From a virus: a stretch of DNA of 25,790 nucleotides. The notes beneath the pieces were generated by a model that was not told where the DNA came from, ran no database searches, and was given only the letters and a program-made list of their open reading frames with translations. The stretch is taken from the IMG/VR virus record IMGVR_UViG_3300020401_000080, positions 1 to 25,790 of that record; one strand, 5' to 3'. Positions within the stretch are counted from its first letter, which is position 1. Each line of letters opens with the position of its first letter. Positions 13,246 through 20,452 of this stretch are shown here, piece by piece. The translations under genes were made by a program, and so were the position numbers.

Positions 13246-13722
13246 ATGCTAGAAGATGCTACAATATTAAAAGAAAATGAACACTTGTCTACAGATGATT
13301 ATATTAGACAAAAATACAAAGAGGAAGGCAAAAAACAGACTATGAATACTGCAAAGAGAATGATTTGGGTTACATTTAGAAAAGAAGGTATCCACAAATA
13401 TCCTGCGGCGTTGGACGATCCTAAATTAGCAACAGGCGACGAATATGATGTTAGCTTTTTAGGTTATCCACATAGGCATATCTTTCACTTTAAGGTTGCT
13501 ATTGAAGTATTCCATGATGACAGAGATATTGAATTTATTCAATTCAAACGTTGGTTGGAAAAACTTTATGCTGAAAAAACTTTAGAGCTTGACTACAAAT
13601 CTTGTGAAATGATTAGCGATGATTTGTATACACAAATAAGTGAAAAATATCCTGGCAGAGAAGTTCACATTGATGTTTCAGAAGATGGTGAGAATGGTGC
13701 TCACATCGAATACGCAAAATAG
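13246..13722 (+). CDS. T-fold protein, QueD/6-pyruvoyl-tetrahydropterin synthase-like
   Basis: 158 aa from ATG 13246 (aaagagg 9 bases upstream; a TTG at 13237 is less likely, and ATG 13342 would give a shorter form starting MNTAKRMIWVTF). The pattern fits a QueD/PTPS T-fold: WVTFRKEGIHKYPAA (His50) for the first strand and zinc His, YPHRHIFHFKVAIEVF for the HGH-Y-V-V strand, IEFIQFKRWLEKL for the DF-LK helix, KSCEMISDDLY for the PTxEN helix, and VHIDVSEDG for the strand ending in the pterin-binding Glu. The LDHxxLN motif is not obvious, so activity is uncertain. QueD makes 6-carboxytetrahydropterin, the step between FolE and QueE, both encoded downstream. Confidence 0.6.
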   Translation: MLEDATILKENEHLSTDDYIRQKYKEEGKKQTMNTAKRMIWVTFRKEGIHKYPAALDDPKLATGDEYDVSFLGYPHRHIFHFKVAIEVFHDDRDIEFIQFKRWLEKLYAEKTLELDYKSCEMISDDLYTQISEKYPGREVHIDVSEDGENGAHIEYAK

Positions 13723-13738
13723 AAGAGGAGATCATAAA

Positions 13739-13951
13739 GTGTCATATTTTGCAGAGAACCCCGAAGTCGTAAAAATCTTTGACGACTTGGACAAGTTTCG
13801 TGATTTTTGTCGTTTTGAAGGATACAGATTTAATGAAAGAGATCTGTATAGTGAGAAGTCAAGGTCCTATCAGGCTTTTTTAGATCCTGTGAAGGCCAGA
13901 AAAGAAAGGCGTGAAAGGAAACAAGCACGTTTTAAGAAAAGGAGACACTAG
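13739..13951 (+). CDS. 70-aa basic-tailed protein, GTG start
   Basis: The GTG at 13739 follows gaggag by 8 bases, whereas the upstream in-frame ATG (13640) lies inside the preceding gene. The product begins MSYFAENPEVVKIFDDLDKF, continues RDFCRFEGYRFNERDLY and ends in an Arg/Lys-rich tail (KARKERRERKQARFKKRRH), which suggests nucleic acid or acidic protein binding. I do not recognise a family. The stop overlaps the GTG of the glycosyltransferase (TAGTG). Confidence 0.72.
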   Translation: MSYFAENPEVVKIFDDLDKFRDFCRFEGYRFNERDLYSEKSRSYQAFLDPVKARKERRERKQARFKKRRH

Positions 13952-15024
13952 TGATATATATTGTAGATATTGAAGCAGTTGATACACGTTATACAAAGCA
14001 ATGGAAAGAATATCTTCCAAAGCAATTAAAACGTGCTACCAACGAACAGGTTGAAGTGATAAGTGGTGGAGATACTCCACAAGCAACCACTCCAGGTGCG
14101 TTCTTAAACTTTGGCGGTACAAATGTCTACAAGAGCAAACAGTTAGAGATCATAGGAGAAATGTTTTGCAATGGACAAATACAAAACGGCGATTATTTTC
14201 TCTACACTGATGCCTGGAACCCTACAGTTATTCAATTGCGTTATATGGCAGAACTATTGGGTGTTGACATTCGCGTTGGTGGTTTGTGGCACGCAGGTAG
14301 TTATGATCCGCAAGACTTTCTTGGCAGACTAATAGGAGATAAGCCTTGGGTTAGAAATGCAGAACGTTCTATGTTTGAATGTTATGACAATAATTTCTTT
14401 GCAAGTGATTTTCATATAAACATATTTGTAGAAGCATTTAAAGAAGTAGGTAACTACGTAGGATTAAGCACAGATAAAAGCAAAGTACAACGTGTTGGTT
14501 GGCCTATGGAATATCTAAAGAATAGCTTGGACAGTTACAGAGGTATGCCTAAGGAAAACATTATATTATTTCCGCATAGAATTGCTCCTGAGAAACAACC
14601 AGATATATTTAGAGATTTAAGAACACACTTGCCAGACTATGAACTTATTGTTTGTCAAGAACAAGAACTTTCTAAAATAGAATATCATAACTTACTTGGT
14701 AGAGCAAAGTTAGTGTTTAGTGCTAACTTACAAGAAACACTAGGTATTAGTTGGTATGAGGGTGCATTAGTAGATACACTACCAATGGTTCCAGATAGAT
14801 TAAGTTATAGTGAAATGGCACTAGATGAATTTAAATATCCAAGTCAATGGACAATAGATTTTAAAAACTATGAAACTAATAGAGAACAACTTGTAAATAG
14901 AATAAAGAAATATATGGAAAATTATGAGGAATATCTTCCAGCATTACAAAAACAAGTACGTAAATTACAAGATGATTTCTTTAGTGGACAAAAACTATAT
15001 GGAGCAATAGGTAATGGATCCTGA
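13951..15024 (+). CDS. GT-B type glycosyltransferase
   Basis: 357 aa. The C-terminal half has the donor-binding layout of GT4-like enzymes: NIILFPHRIAPEKQPDIF (203-220), LIVCQEQ (232-238), LLGRAKLVFSANLQETLG (248-265) and ISWYEGALVDTLPMVPD (266-282), in which Glu262 and Glu270 match the E(x7)E sugar-nucleotide motif. The N-terminal half (YIVDIEAVDTRY, GDYFLYTDAWNP, VGGLWHAGSYDP) is a divergent acceptor domain. The acceptor could be phage DNA, a virion protein or a host glycan. T4 glucosylates modified cytosine, so DNA glycosylation is an attractive but untested idea. GTG start, aaggag upstream, sharing a G with the previous stop. It overlaps the next gene by 11 bases. Confidence 0.82.
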   Translation: MIYIVDIEAVDTRYTKQWKEYLPKQLKRATNEQVEVISGGDTPQATTPGAFLNFGGTNVYKSKQLEIIGEMFCNGQIQNGDYFLYTDAWNPTVIQLRYMAELLGVDIRVGGLWHAGSYDPQDFLGRLIGDKPWVRNAERSMFECYDNNFFASDFHINIFVEAFKEVGNYVGLSTDKSKVQRVGWPMEYLKNSLDSYRGMPKENIILFPHRIAPEKQPDIFRDLRTHLPDYELIVCQEQELSKIEYHNLLGRAKLVFSANLQETLGISWYEGALVDTLPMVPDRLSYSEMALDEFKYPSQWTIDFKNYETNREQLVNRIKKYMENYEEYLPALQKQVRKLQDDFFSGQKLYGAIGNGS

Positions 15025-15397
15025 TGATACTAAAAACAGTAAGTTAACAATCTCAATCGGCGGCAAGGAAATAACCCCTTCTAGCACATATACTTACGAT
15101 ACTAGTATTGATACAAATGATATTGTTTATACTGGTTGTAGTTCAGGATGTATTGATAGCAGTTACTCGTTTGCTCCAACATACACAGTTGGAGATATGA
15201 ATGACACAGGCGGAGAGTTTTCGATTAACTTTGATGACTTTAATCCTAGACCTGAAGTGTGGCCTTCACAACACACTATTGAAGAAATGATTAAAGAGTA
15301 TCCTGCATTAGCTTTGCAGTACACAAGATTTATAGAGCTTTACAACTTATGTAAAGACGATTACTACAGTGGTAAGAAAAATGATGGACTTGTTTAA
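15014..15397 (+). CDS. conserved phage protein, unknown function
   Basis: 127 aa. It starts inside the glycosyltransferase end (MDPDDTKNSKLTISIGGKEI). Residues 20-75 are rich in Ser/Thr/Tyr with GCSSGC and repeated YT/YS patterns, suggesting beta structure. The C-terminus (PEVWPSQHTIEEMIKEYPAL, then YTRFIELYNLCKDDYYSG) is helical and appears to be the conserved core; I have the impression this segment recurs in marine phages. No enzyme motif is seen. It overlaps the cupin gene by 17 bases. Confidence 0.7.
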   Translation: MDPDDTKNSKLTISIGGKEITPSSTYTYDTSIDTNDIVYTGCSSGCIDSSYSFAPTYTVGDMNDTGGEFSINFDDFNPRPEVWPSQHTIEEMIKEYPALALQYTRFIELYNLCKDDYYSGKKNDGLV

Positions 15398-15863
15398 GAA
15401 TAGAAAAAGAACAATATATGATAGAACAGGAAAGATACCATATCTCGTTAGATGGTACATTTTCCTTAAAGATCGAAAGAGCTTCCCGTTCAATGTCACT
15501 TTGCATAAAATATTAGTAAGTGATGAGCCTGTACTACATGACCATCCTTGGAGTTGGGGTACAATGATCCTGAAAGGTGGGTATTGGGAACACACGCCGT
15601 TAAGAGCCGAAGAAGGTCATGTAGTAGGTAGTACTAGAAAATGGTGGGGACCAGGTACTGTAAGATTTAGAAAAGCAGATGACCTACATTGGTTAGAACT
15701 TGCTAAAGATAAAGACGGTAATGAAATTCCATGTTGGAGTTTATTTTATATGGGTAAGAAAGCCAAAGACTGGGGCTTTATGCAAAACGTAAAAGACATA
15801 GGATATCGTTGGATACATAATGAAAAATATTTGAAAGATAGAAAAGTAGATGAGAGAACCTAA
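15381..15863 (+). CDS. cupin-fold protein
   Basis: 160 aa from ATG 15381 (ATG 15384 and GTG 15369 are alternatives; no strong Shine-Dalgarno decides). The cupin metal-site pattern is visible: VLHDHPWSWGTMILKGGYWEH, where HxH and a distal acidic/His position follow the first strands, then WWGPGTVRFRKADDLHWLEL with the second-motif His. Trp and Tyr residues are frequent (KKAKDWGFMQN, GYRWIHNEKY). Such stand-alone cupins can be sugar isomerases, dioxygenases or binding proteins; the substrate is unknown. It sits between the glycosyltransferase and the tandem oxygenase and overlaps the latter by 14 bases. Confidence 0.75.
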   Translation: MMDLFKNRKRTIYDRTGKIPYLVRWYIFLKDRKSFPFNVTLHKILVSDEPVLHDHPWSWGTMILKGGYWEHTPLRAEEGHVVGSTRKWWGPGTVRFRKADDLHWLELAKDKDGNEIPCWSLFYMGKKAKDWGFMQNVKDIGYRWIHNEKYLKDRKVDERT

Positions 15864-17031
15864 AGTTACAGAAAAGTTAGACGGAAGAATGTTCATCTTT
15901 GATGATGCATTTGAACCACCTGAACTAAATGAGCTTGTACGTGATGTACAGAACTGGCCATACTTATATGGAGAAGTTGATGACGGTGATTTGCCGCCAA
16001 CAGGAATGAGTACAGGTGAATATACAGGTACAAAAACATTTCATGCACTTTGGGAGTTTTGTGAAAAATATGTTCCACAAGTACACGGTTGTATATTAAA
16101 AAGATCACACGCAAATATATTTGCTCCAAGAGAGCCTGCTTTTTATCACGTAGATGATGAAAGTGATGAAGCATGGACATTTATGTTTTATGCAAATAAT
16201 AATTGGGACATAAACGATGGCGGTGAAACAAAGTTTATTACTAACTTACAAAATAAAAAAGAAGGATATGAAGGAACAGAGTATCCTGAGATAATTGCTA
16301 TTCCACCTATTCCAGGCAGAATACTTATATGGAAAAGTAACGTATTACATACTGCAACACCTATGAGAAACACACATAGGTTTACACCTACGTTTAAGTT
16401 TATAAAGTTCTTAAAAGAAAAGCATGGTAAAGGTGAAGGTGGTATTGTAATGGGTCAAAAGGAAACTTATCCTTGGCACAAAGAATACGTGCCACCTATG
16501 CCTATCACAAGTGAATTGCATAACATAGTAAACATAAACGTATATGAAACAAACTTAACTAACGTAGACGACAAGGAAATATTAGATTGTGTAAGCAAGT
16601 ATGATAACGAAAGGATTGATGATAATCCTGAAGATACACACTATGAAGATTTTAAATTTCCAAACAATCCTTGTTGTATGCACTTCATGAGTGAAATAGA
16701 AAAAGCAGTTAAGCAATATACAAATGAAGATTTAGAACTAACTGGAATATGGACACACAAAACAGAACCAAATGGTAGTACTGCCTTTCATAGTCATACT
16801 AAAAGTAAATGGTCTTTTGTGTACTATCCAGCTCACGAGGAAGGTCAAGGTAACTTGCACTTTACAGTATTTGTAAATGATATGCCTCGTTTTGAAAAAG
16901 AGATACAACCTAAAGCAGGTATGCTCTTAATATTTGATTCAAAGATTTCTCATTACACAGGGAAAAATGTAACGGATACTGATAGGTACTCTATTAGTGG
17001 TAACTTTAATATTAGGAGTAACAATGATTAA
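15850..17031 (+). CDS. two-domain 2OG-Fe(II) oxygenase
   Basis: 393 aa holding two dioxygenase-like units. The N-terminal unit (about 1-190) has YHVDDES (His100, Asp102), HTATP with distal His167 and HRFTPTFKF (Arg177), a canonical HxD...H...R set. The C-terminal unit (about 220-390) has TAFHSHTKSKWSFVYYP (His314/His316), SKISHYTG with His368 and DRYSISGNFNI (Arg379), of the HxH type also found in the 3482 and 12103 proteins. Both sets of ligands look intact, so two different active sites may work on one substrate or one protein may bind and one act. The substrate is unknown. A linker with GKGEGGIVMGQKE joins the units. Confidence 0.82.
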   Translation: MREPKVTEKLDGRMFIFDDAFEPPELNELVRDVQNWPYLYGEVDDGDLPPTGMSTGEYTGTKTFHALWEFCEKYVPQVHGCILKRSHANIFAPREPAFYHVDDESDEAWTFMFYANNNWDINDGGETKFITNLQNKKEGYEGTEYPEIIAIPPIPGRILIWKSNVLHTATPMRNTHRFTPTFKFIKFLKEKHGKGEGGIVMGQKETYPWHKEYVPPMPITSELHNIVNINVYETNLTNVDDKEILDCVSKYDNERIDDNPEDTHYEDFKFPNNPCCMHFMSEIEKAVKQYTNEDLELTGIWTHKTEPNGSTAFHSHTKSKWSFVYYPAHEEGQGNLHFTVFVNDMPRFEKEIQPKAGMLLIFDSKISHYTGKNVTDTDRYSISGNFNIRSNND

Positions 17032-17566
17032 TAAGAAGTTCTACAGTTGGAAAGATGTAGAAACTATGTGTACATCAATCGTAACTGATATGTACAACGA
17101 CTTTTATAGACCTGACTATATTGTAGGTATTACAAGAGGCGGTAACGTGCCTGCAACTATTATAAGCAACATGACAGGAATACGTTGTGAGTCAATAAAA
17201 GTAAGTTTGCGTGATAATGAATCAGGTAAGACAGGTGATAGTGTTCACTGGATGGCCGACGATGCGTTTGGTATATTAGATGGTAAGATTGCATCGGGTA
17301 GTCCTACAAGTAAAAAGATTTTAATCGTAGATGACATAAATGATACTGGTGCTACATTCAATTGGATTAAAAAAGATTGGGAGTCACGTCATCAAGACCC
17401 AGACAAATGGCAACGTATATGGGGTAACAATGTTAAGTTTGCAGTACTAACTGAAAACCTAGCAAGTAATTTTGGCGGTGTATCATACTCCTGTGATGAA
17501 GTAAACAAAGCTGAGGAAGACGTTTGGTTAGTTTATCCTTGGGAGAACGTAGGAACTTATGATTAA
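17024..17566 (+). CDS. purine-type phosphoribosyltransferase
   Basis: 180 aa from ATG 17024, with taggag 6 bases upstream; an upstream in-frame GTG (16997) lies in the oxygenase and is unlikely. The PRPP-binding loop KILIVDDINDTGATF is diagnostic of type I PRTases. YIVGITRGGNVPA provides the N-terminal RGG substrate loop and VWLVYPWE near the C-terminus resembles the YPWE of xanthine/guanine PRTases, so a 6-oxopurine is the probable base. The role is likely purine salvage for phage DNA synthesis; use of a deazapurine is conceivable because of the FolE/QueE genes, but is speculation. It overlaps the genes on both sides by 8 bases. Confidence 0.87.
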   Translation: MINKKFYSWKDVETMCTSIVTDMYNDFYRPDYIVGITRGGNVPATIISNMTGIRCESIKVSLRDNESGKTGDSVHWMADDAFGILDGKIASGSPTSKKILIVDDINDTGATFNWIKKDWESRHQDPDKWQRIWGNNVKFAVLTENLASNFGGVSYSCDEVNKAEEDVWLVYPWENVGTYD

Positions 17567-18260
17567 CATTGGTTGGTGTTGGACAGGAAGTATACCAGAG
17601 CTATTGGTCGTAGAGCCTGAAAGATTTAAAACACCAAAAATAGTAAACAAAGAATACAACAAAAGAGGTGTAATAGATTGTCCTTCCTATCAAGGTTTCT
17701 ATAGTAACTTATTCCTTTTGAAATCACCTGTGTCTTTTACTGCTACGCCAAAAGATGGTGCAGTAGAAATATCAAGTGACGAAGTAGATACACAACAATT
17801 ACAAAATTTAGTTACACTACATCAGCCAAATGAAATGTATGATACAGGTAAACCTATGTTTCAATTTAATTTAAACTATTTGTTTGTAGCAGATGATCCG
17901 TGCTTAATGGAAATACTGCCACCGTTTATGCACATGGATAAATTTCCAGGTGAAGTAATTGGCGGTAGCTATAACATACATAGTTGGATAAGAAGTATTA
18001 GTTGGGGATTTGTATTTGCTAACACAAAAAAGAAGCTAGTAATTAAACGTGGTGATCCACTATGCTACGTGAAGTTTACAACACCAAAATTAAATTCATT
18101 TGTGCAATTAAAAGAATGTATTCTTACAGATGATCTTATAAAAGAATTGGATAGAAAAAGATTCTTGACACAGTTTAAAAAAGGTGGTATAATAAATTTA
18201 ATGAGCAGAGCATTAAAATTAAGACCAAAAAAATTAATAAAAATAAAACCTAAGCTATGA
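17559..18260 (+). CDS. conserved phage protein, unknown function
   Basis: 233 aa. Segments that stand out: MINIGWCWTG at the start, YSNLFLLKSPVSFTATP, FQFNLNYLFVADDPC, LPPFMHMDKFPGEVIGGSYNIHSWIRSISWGF, and KRGDPLCYVKF, followed by a very basic C-terminal tail (LKLRPKKLIKIKPKL). The RGDP-YVKF ending is vaguely like the DUF6065 family, which I cannot confirm. It has mostly beta character and no signal peptide. The last 100 bases carry a full-consensus promoter. Coupled to the phosphoribosyltransferase by an 8-base overlap. Confidence 0.72.
   Translation: MINIGWCWTGSIPELLVVEPERFKTPKIVNKEYNKRGVIDCPSYQGFYSNLFLLKSPVSFTATPKDGAVEISSDEVDTQQLQNLVTLHQPNEMYDTGKPMFQFNLNYLFVADDPCLMEILPPFMHMDKFPGEVIGGSYNIHSWIRSISWGFVFANTKKKLVIKRGDPLCYVKFTTPKLNSFVQLKECILTDDLIKELDRKRFLTQFKKGGIINLMSRALKLRPKKLIKIKPKL
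18165..18193 (+). promoter_or_regulatory. full-consensus sigma70 promoter
   Basis: TTGACA at 18165-18170, 17 bp, TATAAT at 18188-18193, with a TGG just before the -10 box (extended -10). It lies in the 3' end of the 17559 gene. A start near 18200 would transcribe 18257 onward, including the MBD4-like glycosylase, HIT and SGNH-like genes. Confidence 0.75.
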
Positions 18261-18496
18261 AAGATAATATTGTAAAATTTCCTGATATAAAAGATAGGGT
18301 ACATATATTACATTTTAAAGTACCAGCAGTAATTAGTATGCACAAAAAAGCGGATAGCGATATTGCACTAGAGATAAGACGTTTGAATGAAAGAGAAGGT
18401 ATTGGACAAGCCTGGGTACCTGCAAAGAACATGACAGAAGCTAAAAAGAAATTACATGATATGATTAAAGTAACGGAGTGGATAGATGATGCGTGA
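18257..18496 (+). CDS. 79-aa protein, unknown function
   Basis: ATGA overlap with the previous gene; first complete gene after the consensus promoter at 18165. The protein reads MKDNIVKFPDIKDRVHILHF at the N-terminus, then SDIALEIRRLNEREGIGQAW and a helix AKKKLHDMIKVTEWIDD. No known domain. It overlaps the start of the glycosylase gene by 11 bases, so the two are likely made together. Confidence 0.7.
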   Translation: MKDNIVKFPDIKDRVHILHFKVPAVISMHKKADSDIALEIRRLNEREGIGQAWVPAKNMTEAKKKLHDMIKVTEWIDDA

Positions 18497-18884
18497 AGAC
18501 CTTATGGTGCAACAACAGGTAGAAAATTTATGGCAACACTTTGTAGGTGTAATATGTTTGAATCAAACAGGCAGAATACAAGTTAAAAGAGTGTTACCAG
18601 AGTTTTTTGATAAATGGCCTACTCCACAAAAGTATTTAAAGAGCGATAAAAAAACTGTAATTGAAGTTATAAAAAGTTTAGGCTTTTACAATAGACGTGA
18701 AAATACTATTAGACAAATGACTAAAGATTTCTTAACTTGGGACGGAGAAGATGCAACAAAACTTTATGGTATAGGTAAGTATGGGTCAGATAGCTATGAA
18801 TTATTTTATAAAAAACGTATACCTGAAAACGTAGGCGATCACGAATTACAAAGATATATTAAGGAAGAGTTTAATGGAGTTTAG
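18486..18884 (+). CDS. MBD4-like HhH-GPD DNA glycosylase
   Basis: 132 aa (ATG 18486; ATG 18489 one codon later is equally possible). The sequence follows the glycosylase domain of MBD4: FVGVICLNQTGRIQ (LNxTSGK in MBD4), a VLPEFFDKWPTPQKYL helix, IKSLGFYNRRENTIRQMTKDFL, the helix-hairpin-helix and DNA-binding loop LYGIGKYGSDSYELF, and GDHELQRYI in which Asp118 corresponds to the catalytic Asp of MBD4. No iron-sulfur cysteine cluster is present, as in MBD4. MBD4 removes T or U opposite G. Here it may repair deaminated bases or act on modified bases; it could also be directed at host DNA. It overlaps its two neighbours by about 11 bases each. Confidence 0.8.
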   Translation: MMREDLMVQQQVENLWQHFVGVICLNQTGRIQVKRVLPEFFDKWPTPQKYLKSDKKTVIEVIKSLGFYNRRENTIRQMTKDFLTWDGEDATKLYGIGKYGSDSYELFYKKRIPENVGDHELQRYIKEEFNGV

Positions 18885-19296
18885 TCAAGTACCTTGGAAA
18901 GATGTGTTGATAGACACAAAAGAATTTACTGTGTTTAAGGACAAGTATCCTGTGACAGAAGGACACGTTCTTTTTGTGCCTAAGGTTGAAGACTGGCAAC
19001 ACTTGACGGCTTGTTTCAAAGCCGCTTATAAATGGGGATATGATTGGGTTGAACGTGGTTATTGTGATGCCTTTAACATAGGACAGAATGTAGGCAAAGA
19101 AGCAGGACAAAGTGTAATGTATCCACACGTACATTTAATACCAAGACGTTTAGGAGATATGAAAGATCCTAAAGGAGGTGTTAGAGGAGTTATTCCAGAA
19201 AAGCAAAAATATGTAGATAAAGATCTAAATACACGTGAAGGAAAGTTCACAACAAAAGAAATTATTGAAGCACAAGAAAGGATCTTAAATACATAA
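18874..19296 (+). CDS. HIT-family nucleotide hydrolase/transferase
   Basis: 140 aa. Typical HIT layout: KEFTVFKDKYPVTEGHVLFVPK at the N-terminus (HIT proteins have a similar P-GH-L-P strand), a central helix, FNIGQNVGKEAGQSVMYPHVHLIPR with the GQ-V-H-H-P core. The histidine triad reads Y-P-H-V-H-L-I-P, so the first His of HxHxH is Tyr, while the central catalytic His and the last His are kept. Substrates are nucleoside monophosphate derivatives or dinucleoside polyphosphates. It follows the glycosylase gene with an 11-base overlap and is coupled to the next gene by TAATG. Confidence 0.88.
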   Translation: MEFSQVPWKDVLIDTKEFTVFKDKYPVTEGHVLFVPKVEDWQHLTACFKAAYKWGYDWVERGYCDAFNIGQNVGKEAGQSVMYPHVHLIPRRLGDMKDPKGGVRGVIPEKQKYVDKDLNTREGKFTTKEIIEAQERILNT

Positions 19297-20174
19297 TGAG
19301 AATCGCGGCATTAGGTTGTAGTCACACTTGCGGATATCATGTTAAGGATATTCCAGAAGATAAAGTGTTAGATATAAACACTTGGCCTTTTAGTGGCAAG
19401 TGGAATGACAATAACTGGGCAGAATTTTATATTAACGATAAAGATGCTGACGGAGTTATATTTGCTAACAGTAGTAATGGTTGGTGGGAATATAGTGAGT
19501 GGTTAAGTTTTTTATTTAAGAAGTATGACGATATCAAAGAAGTTGTTGTGCAAAATACGTATTGGAATCGTTTTAGATTAAGTATGATGGATCCACCTGA
19601 TTACGAAAACATGGTTCCATTAGATGAATTATATCATTTAGAACATAAAAAAGGTAATATCGACTTGTGGTTGAAAAGACTACACAACGAACAAAAGAAC
19701 GTGTTTGATATTCCTTTACAATGTTATCCTGAAGACTATTCAAATAGATTACATTTTAACGTAAAATTTGATCCACGTTTTATGATGGGCTCTCCTGATC
19801 TTAGAGCAGAACCTTACATGAAGGTAAAAACTTGGATGGAAATTATGTCTCTTAAAGCACAACGGGAGTGGATGAAAGAGATGTATATACTGCAAGAGCT
19901 TTGCAGAAACAATGGGGCTGAACTTAAATTATTCAGTCTAAATAAATGGACTTGGATACCGGACGAAATGCTTATCCCGAAGTTACGGAATTCATTTTAT
20001 AATTTCGACCTAATACAAGTCGCACCAAGTCACGTAGAGGAATGGTTCTTACGTGAAAAGAAAATAGATATTACTAAAACAACAATCGATGGTGAACACT
20101 TTGGTGAAGACATCCATAAGATTATTGCTTTAGAATATCTACCACAACAATTTGAAAGGAAACAAGATGTCTAA
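19296..20174 (+). CDS. SGNH-hydrolase-like protein
   Basis: 292 aa. The N-terminus IAALGCSHTCG matches the GDSHT block of SGNH/GDSL hydrolases with nucleophile Ser9, and the C-terminal DGEHFGEDIH supplies the DxxH block. FANSSNGWWEY and VVVQNTYWNRFRL may represent the blocks with the oxyanion Gly/Asn. Between them is a large helical insertion (about residues 85-215). Phage members could deacetylate glycans or act on the cell surface. No signal peptide, so it is cytoplasmic or virion-bound. The start overlaps the HIT stop (TAATG). Confidence 0.65.
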   Translation: MRIAALGCSHTCGYHVKDIPEDKVLDINTWPFSGKWNDNNWAEFYINDKDADGVIFANSSNGWWEYSEWLSFLFKKYDDIKEVVVQNTYWNRFRLSMMDPPDYENMVPLDELYHLEHKKGNIDLWLKRLHNEQKNVFDIPLQCYPEDYSNRLHFNVKFDPRFMMGSPDLRAEPYMKVKTWMEIMSLKAQREWMKEMYILQELCRNNGAELKLFSLNKWTWIPDEMLIPKLRNSFYNFDLIQVAPSHVEEWFLREKKIDITKTTIDGEHFGEDIHKIIALEYLPQQFERKQDV

Positions 20175-20376
20175 TAGAGCTGAAATGATTAAAGCACTCA
20201 AAAGCCATGCACAGGGTCACATCGACAAGCACAAAATGAATGTTGACGTTTACCTAAACAATAGTGTTGGTATTGGCGAGCATCCAGACGTATTAGAAGC
20301 AATTGAAAAGGAATTAGCCGTTATTGCTCAATACATGGATGAATTGGAAGTATTGAACAGATACTTTCCAGAATAA
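20167..20376 (+). CDS. 69-aa helical protein, unknown function
   Basis: ATG 20167 follows aaagg by 6 bases and overlaps the end of the SGNH-like gene; an in-frame TTG at 20152 is less likely. The product MSNRAEMIKALKSHAQGHID... has a His-rich first helix, YLNNSVGIGEHPDVLEAIEK and a second helix ending NRYFPE. I have the impression that similar short proteins occur in other T4-like marine phages; function unknown. It is the last gene before the folE promoter. Confidence 0.72.
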   Translation: MSNRAEMIKALKSHAQGHIDKHKMNVDVYLNNSVGIGEHPDVLEAIEKELAVIAQYMDELEVLNRYFPE

Positions 20377-20378
20377 AC

Positions 20379-20407
20379 TTGACAAAAAACCTAAATAAGT
20401 GTATACT
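20379..20407 (+). promoter_or_regulatory. sigma70-type promoter for folE
   Basis: TTGACA at 20379-20384, 17 bp, TATACT at 20402-20407, in the 76-base gap before folE. The leader of about 38 nt contains a small hairpin GGCA-6-TGCC (20420-20433), then cggaga before ATG 20453. The leader is too short and has no feature of a preQ1 or tetrahydrofolate riboswitch. Confidence 0.78.
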
Positions 20408-20452
20408 GTTTAGAGTAATGGCAATCCACTGCCTTAACATCGGAGAATAAGA

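Noticed and set aside
13237-13265. TTGATT, 17 bp, TACAAT as a promoter for the QueD-like gene
   Set aside because: The -35 box matches only 4 of 6, and the start site would fall downstream of the preferred ATG 13246. It could serve ATG 13342, but the evidence is too thin.
18986-19015. TTGACG ... TATAAA inside the HIT gene
   Set aside because: Both boxes are imperfect, it lies mid-gene, and no gene start follows nearby.
20408-20452. preQ1 or tetrahydrofolate riboswitch in the folE leader
   Set aside because: The leader is about 38 nt with only a 4-bp hairpin, and lacks the C-rich loop and A-rich tail of preQ1-I.
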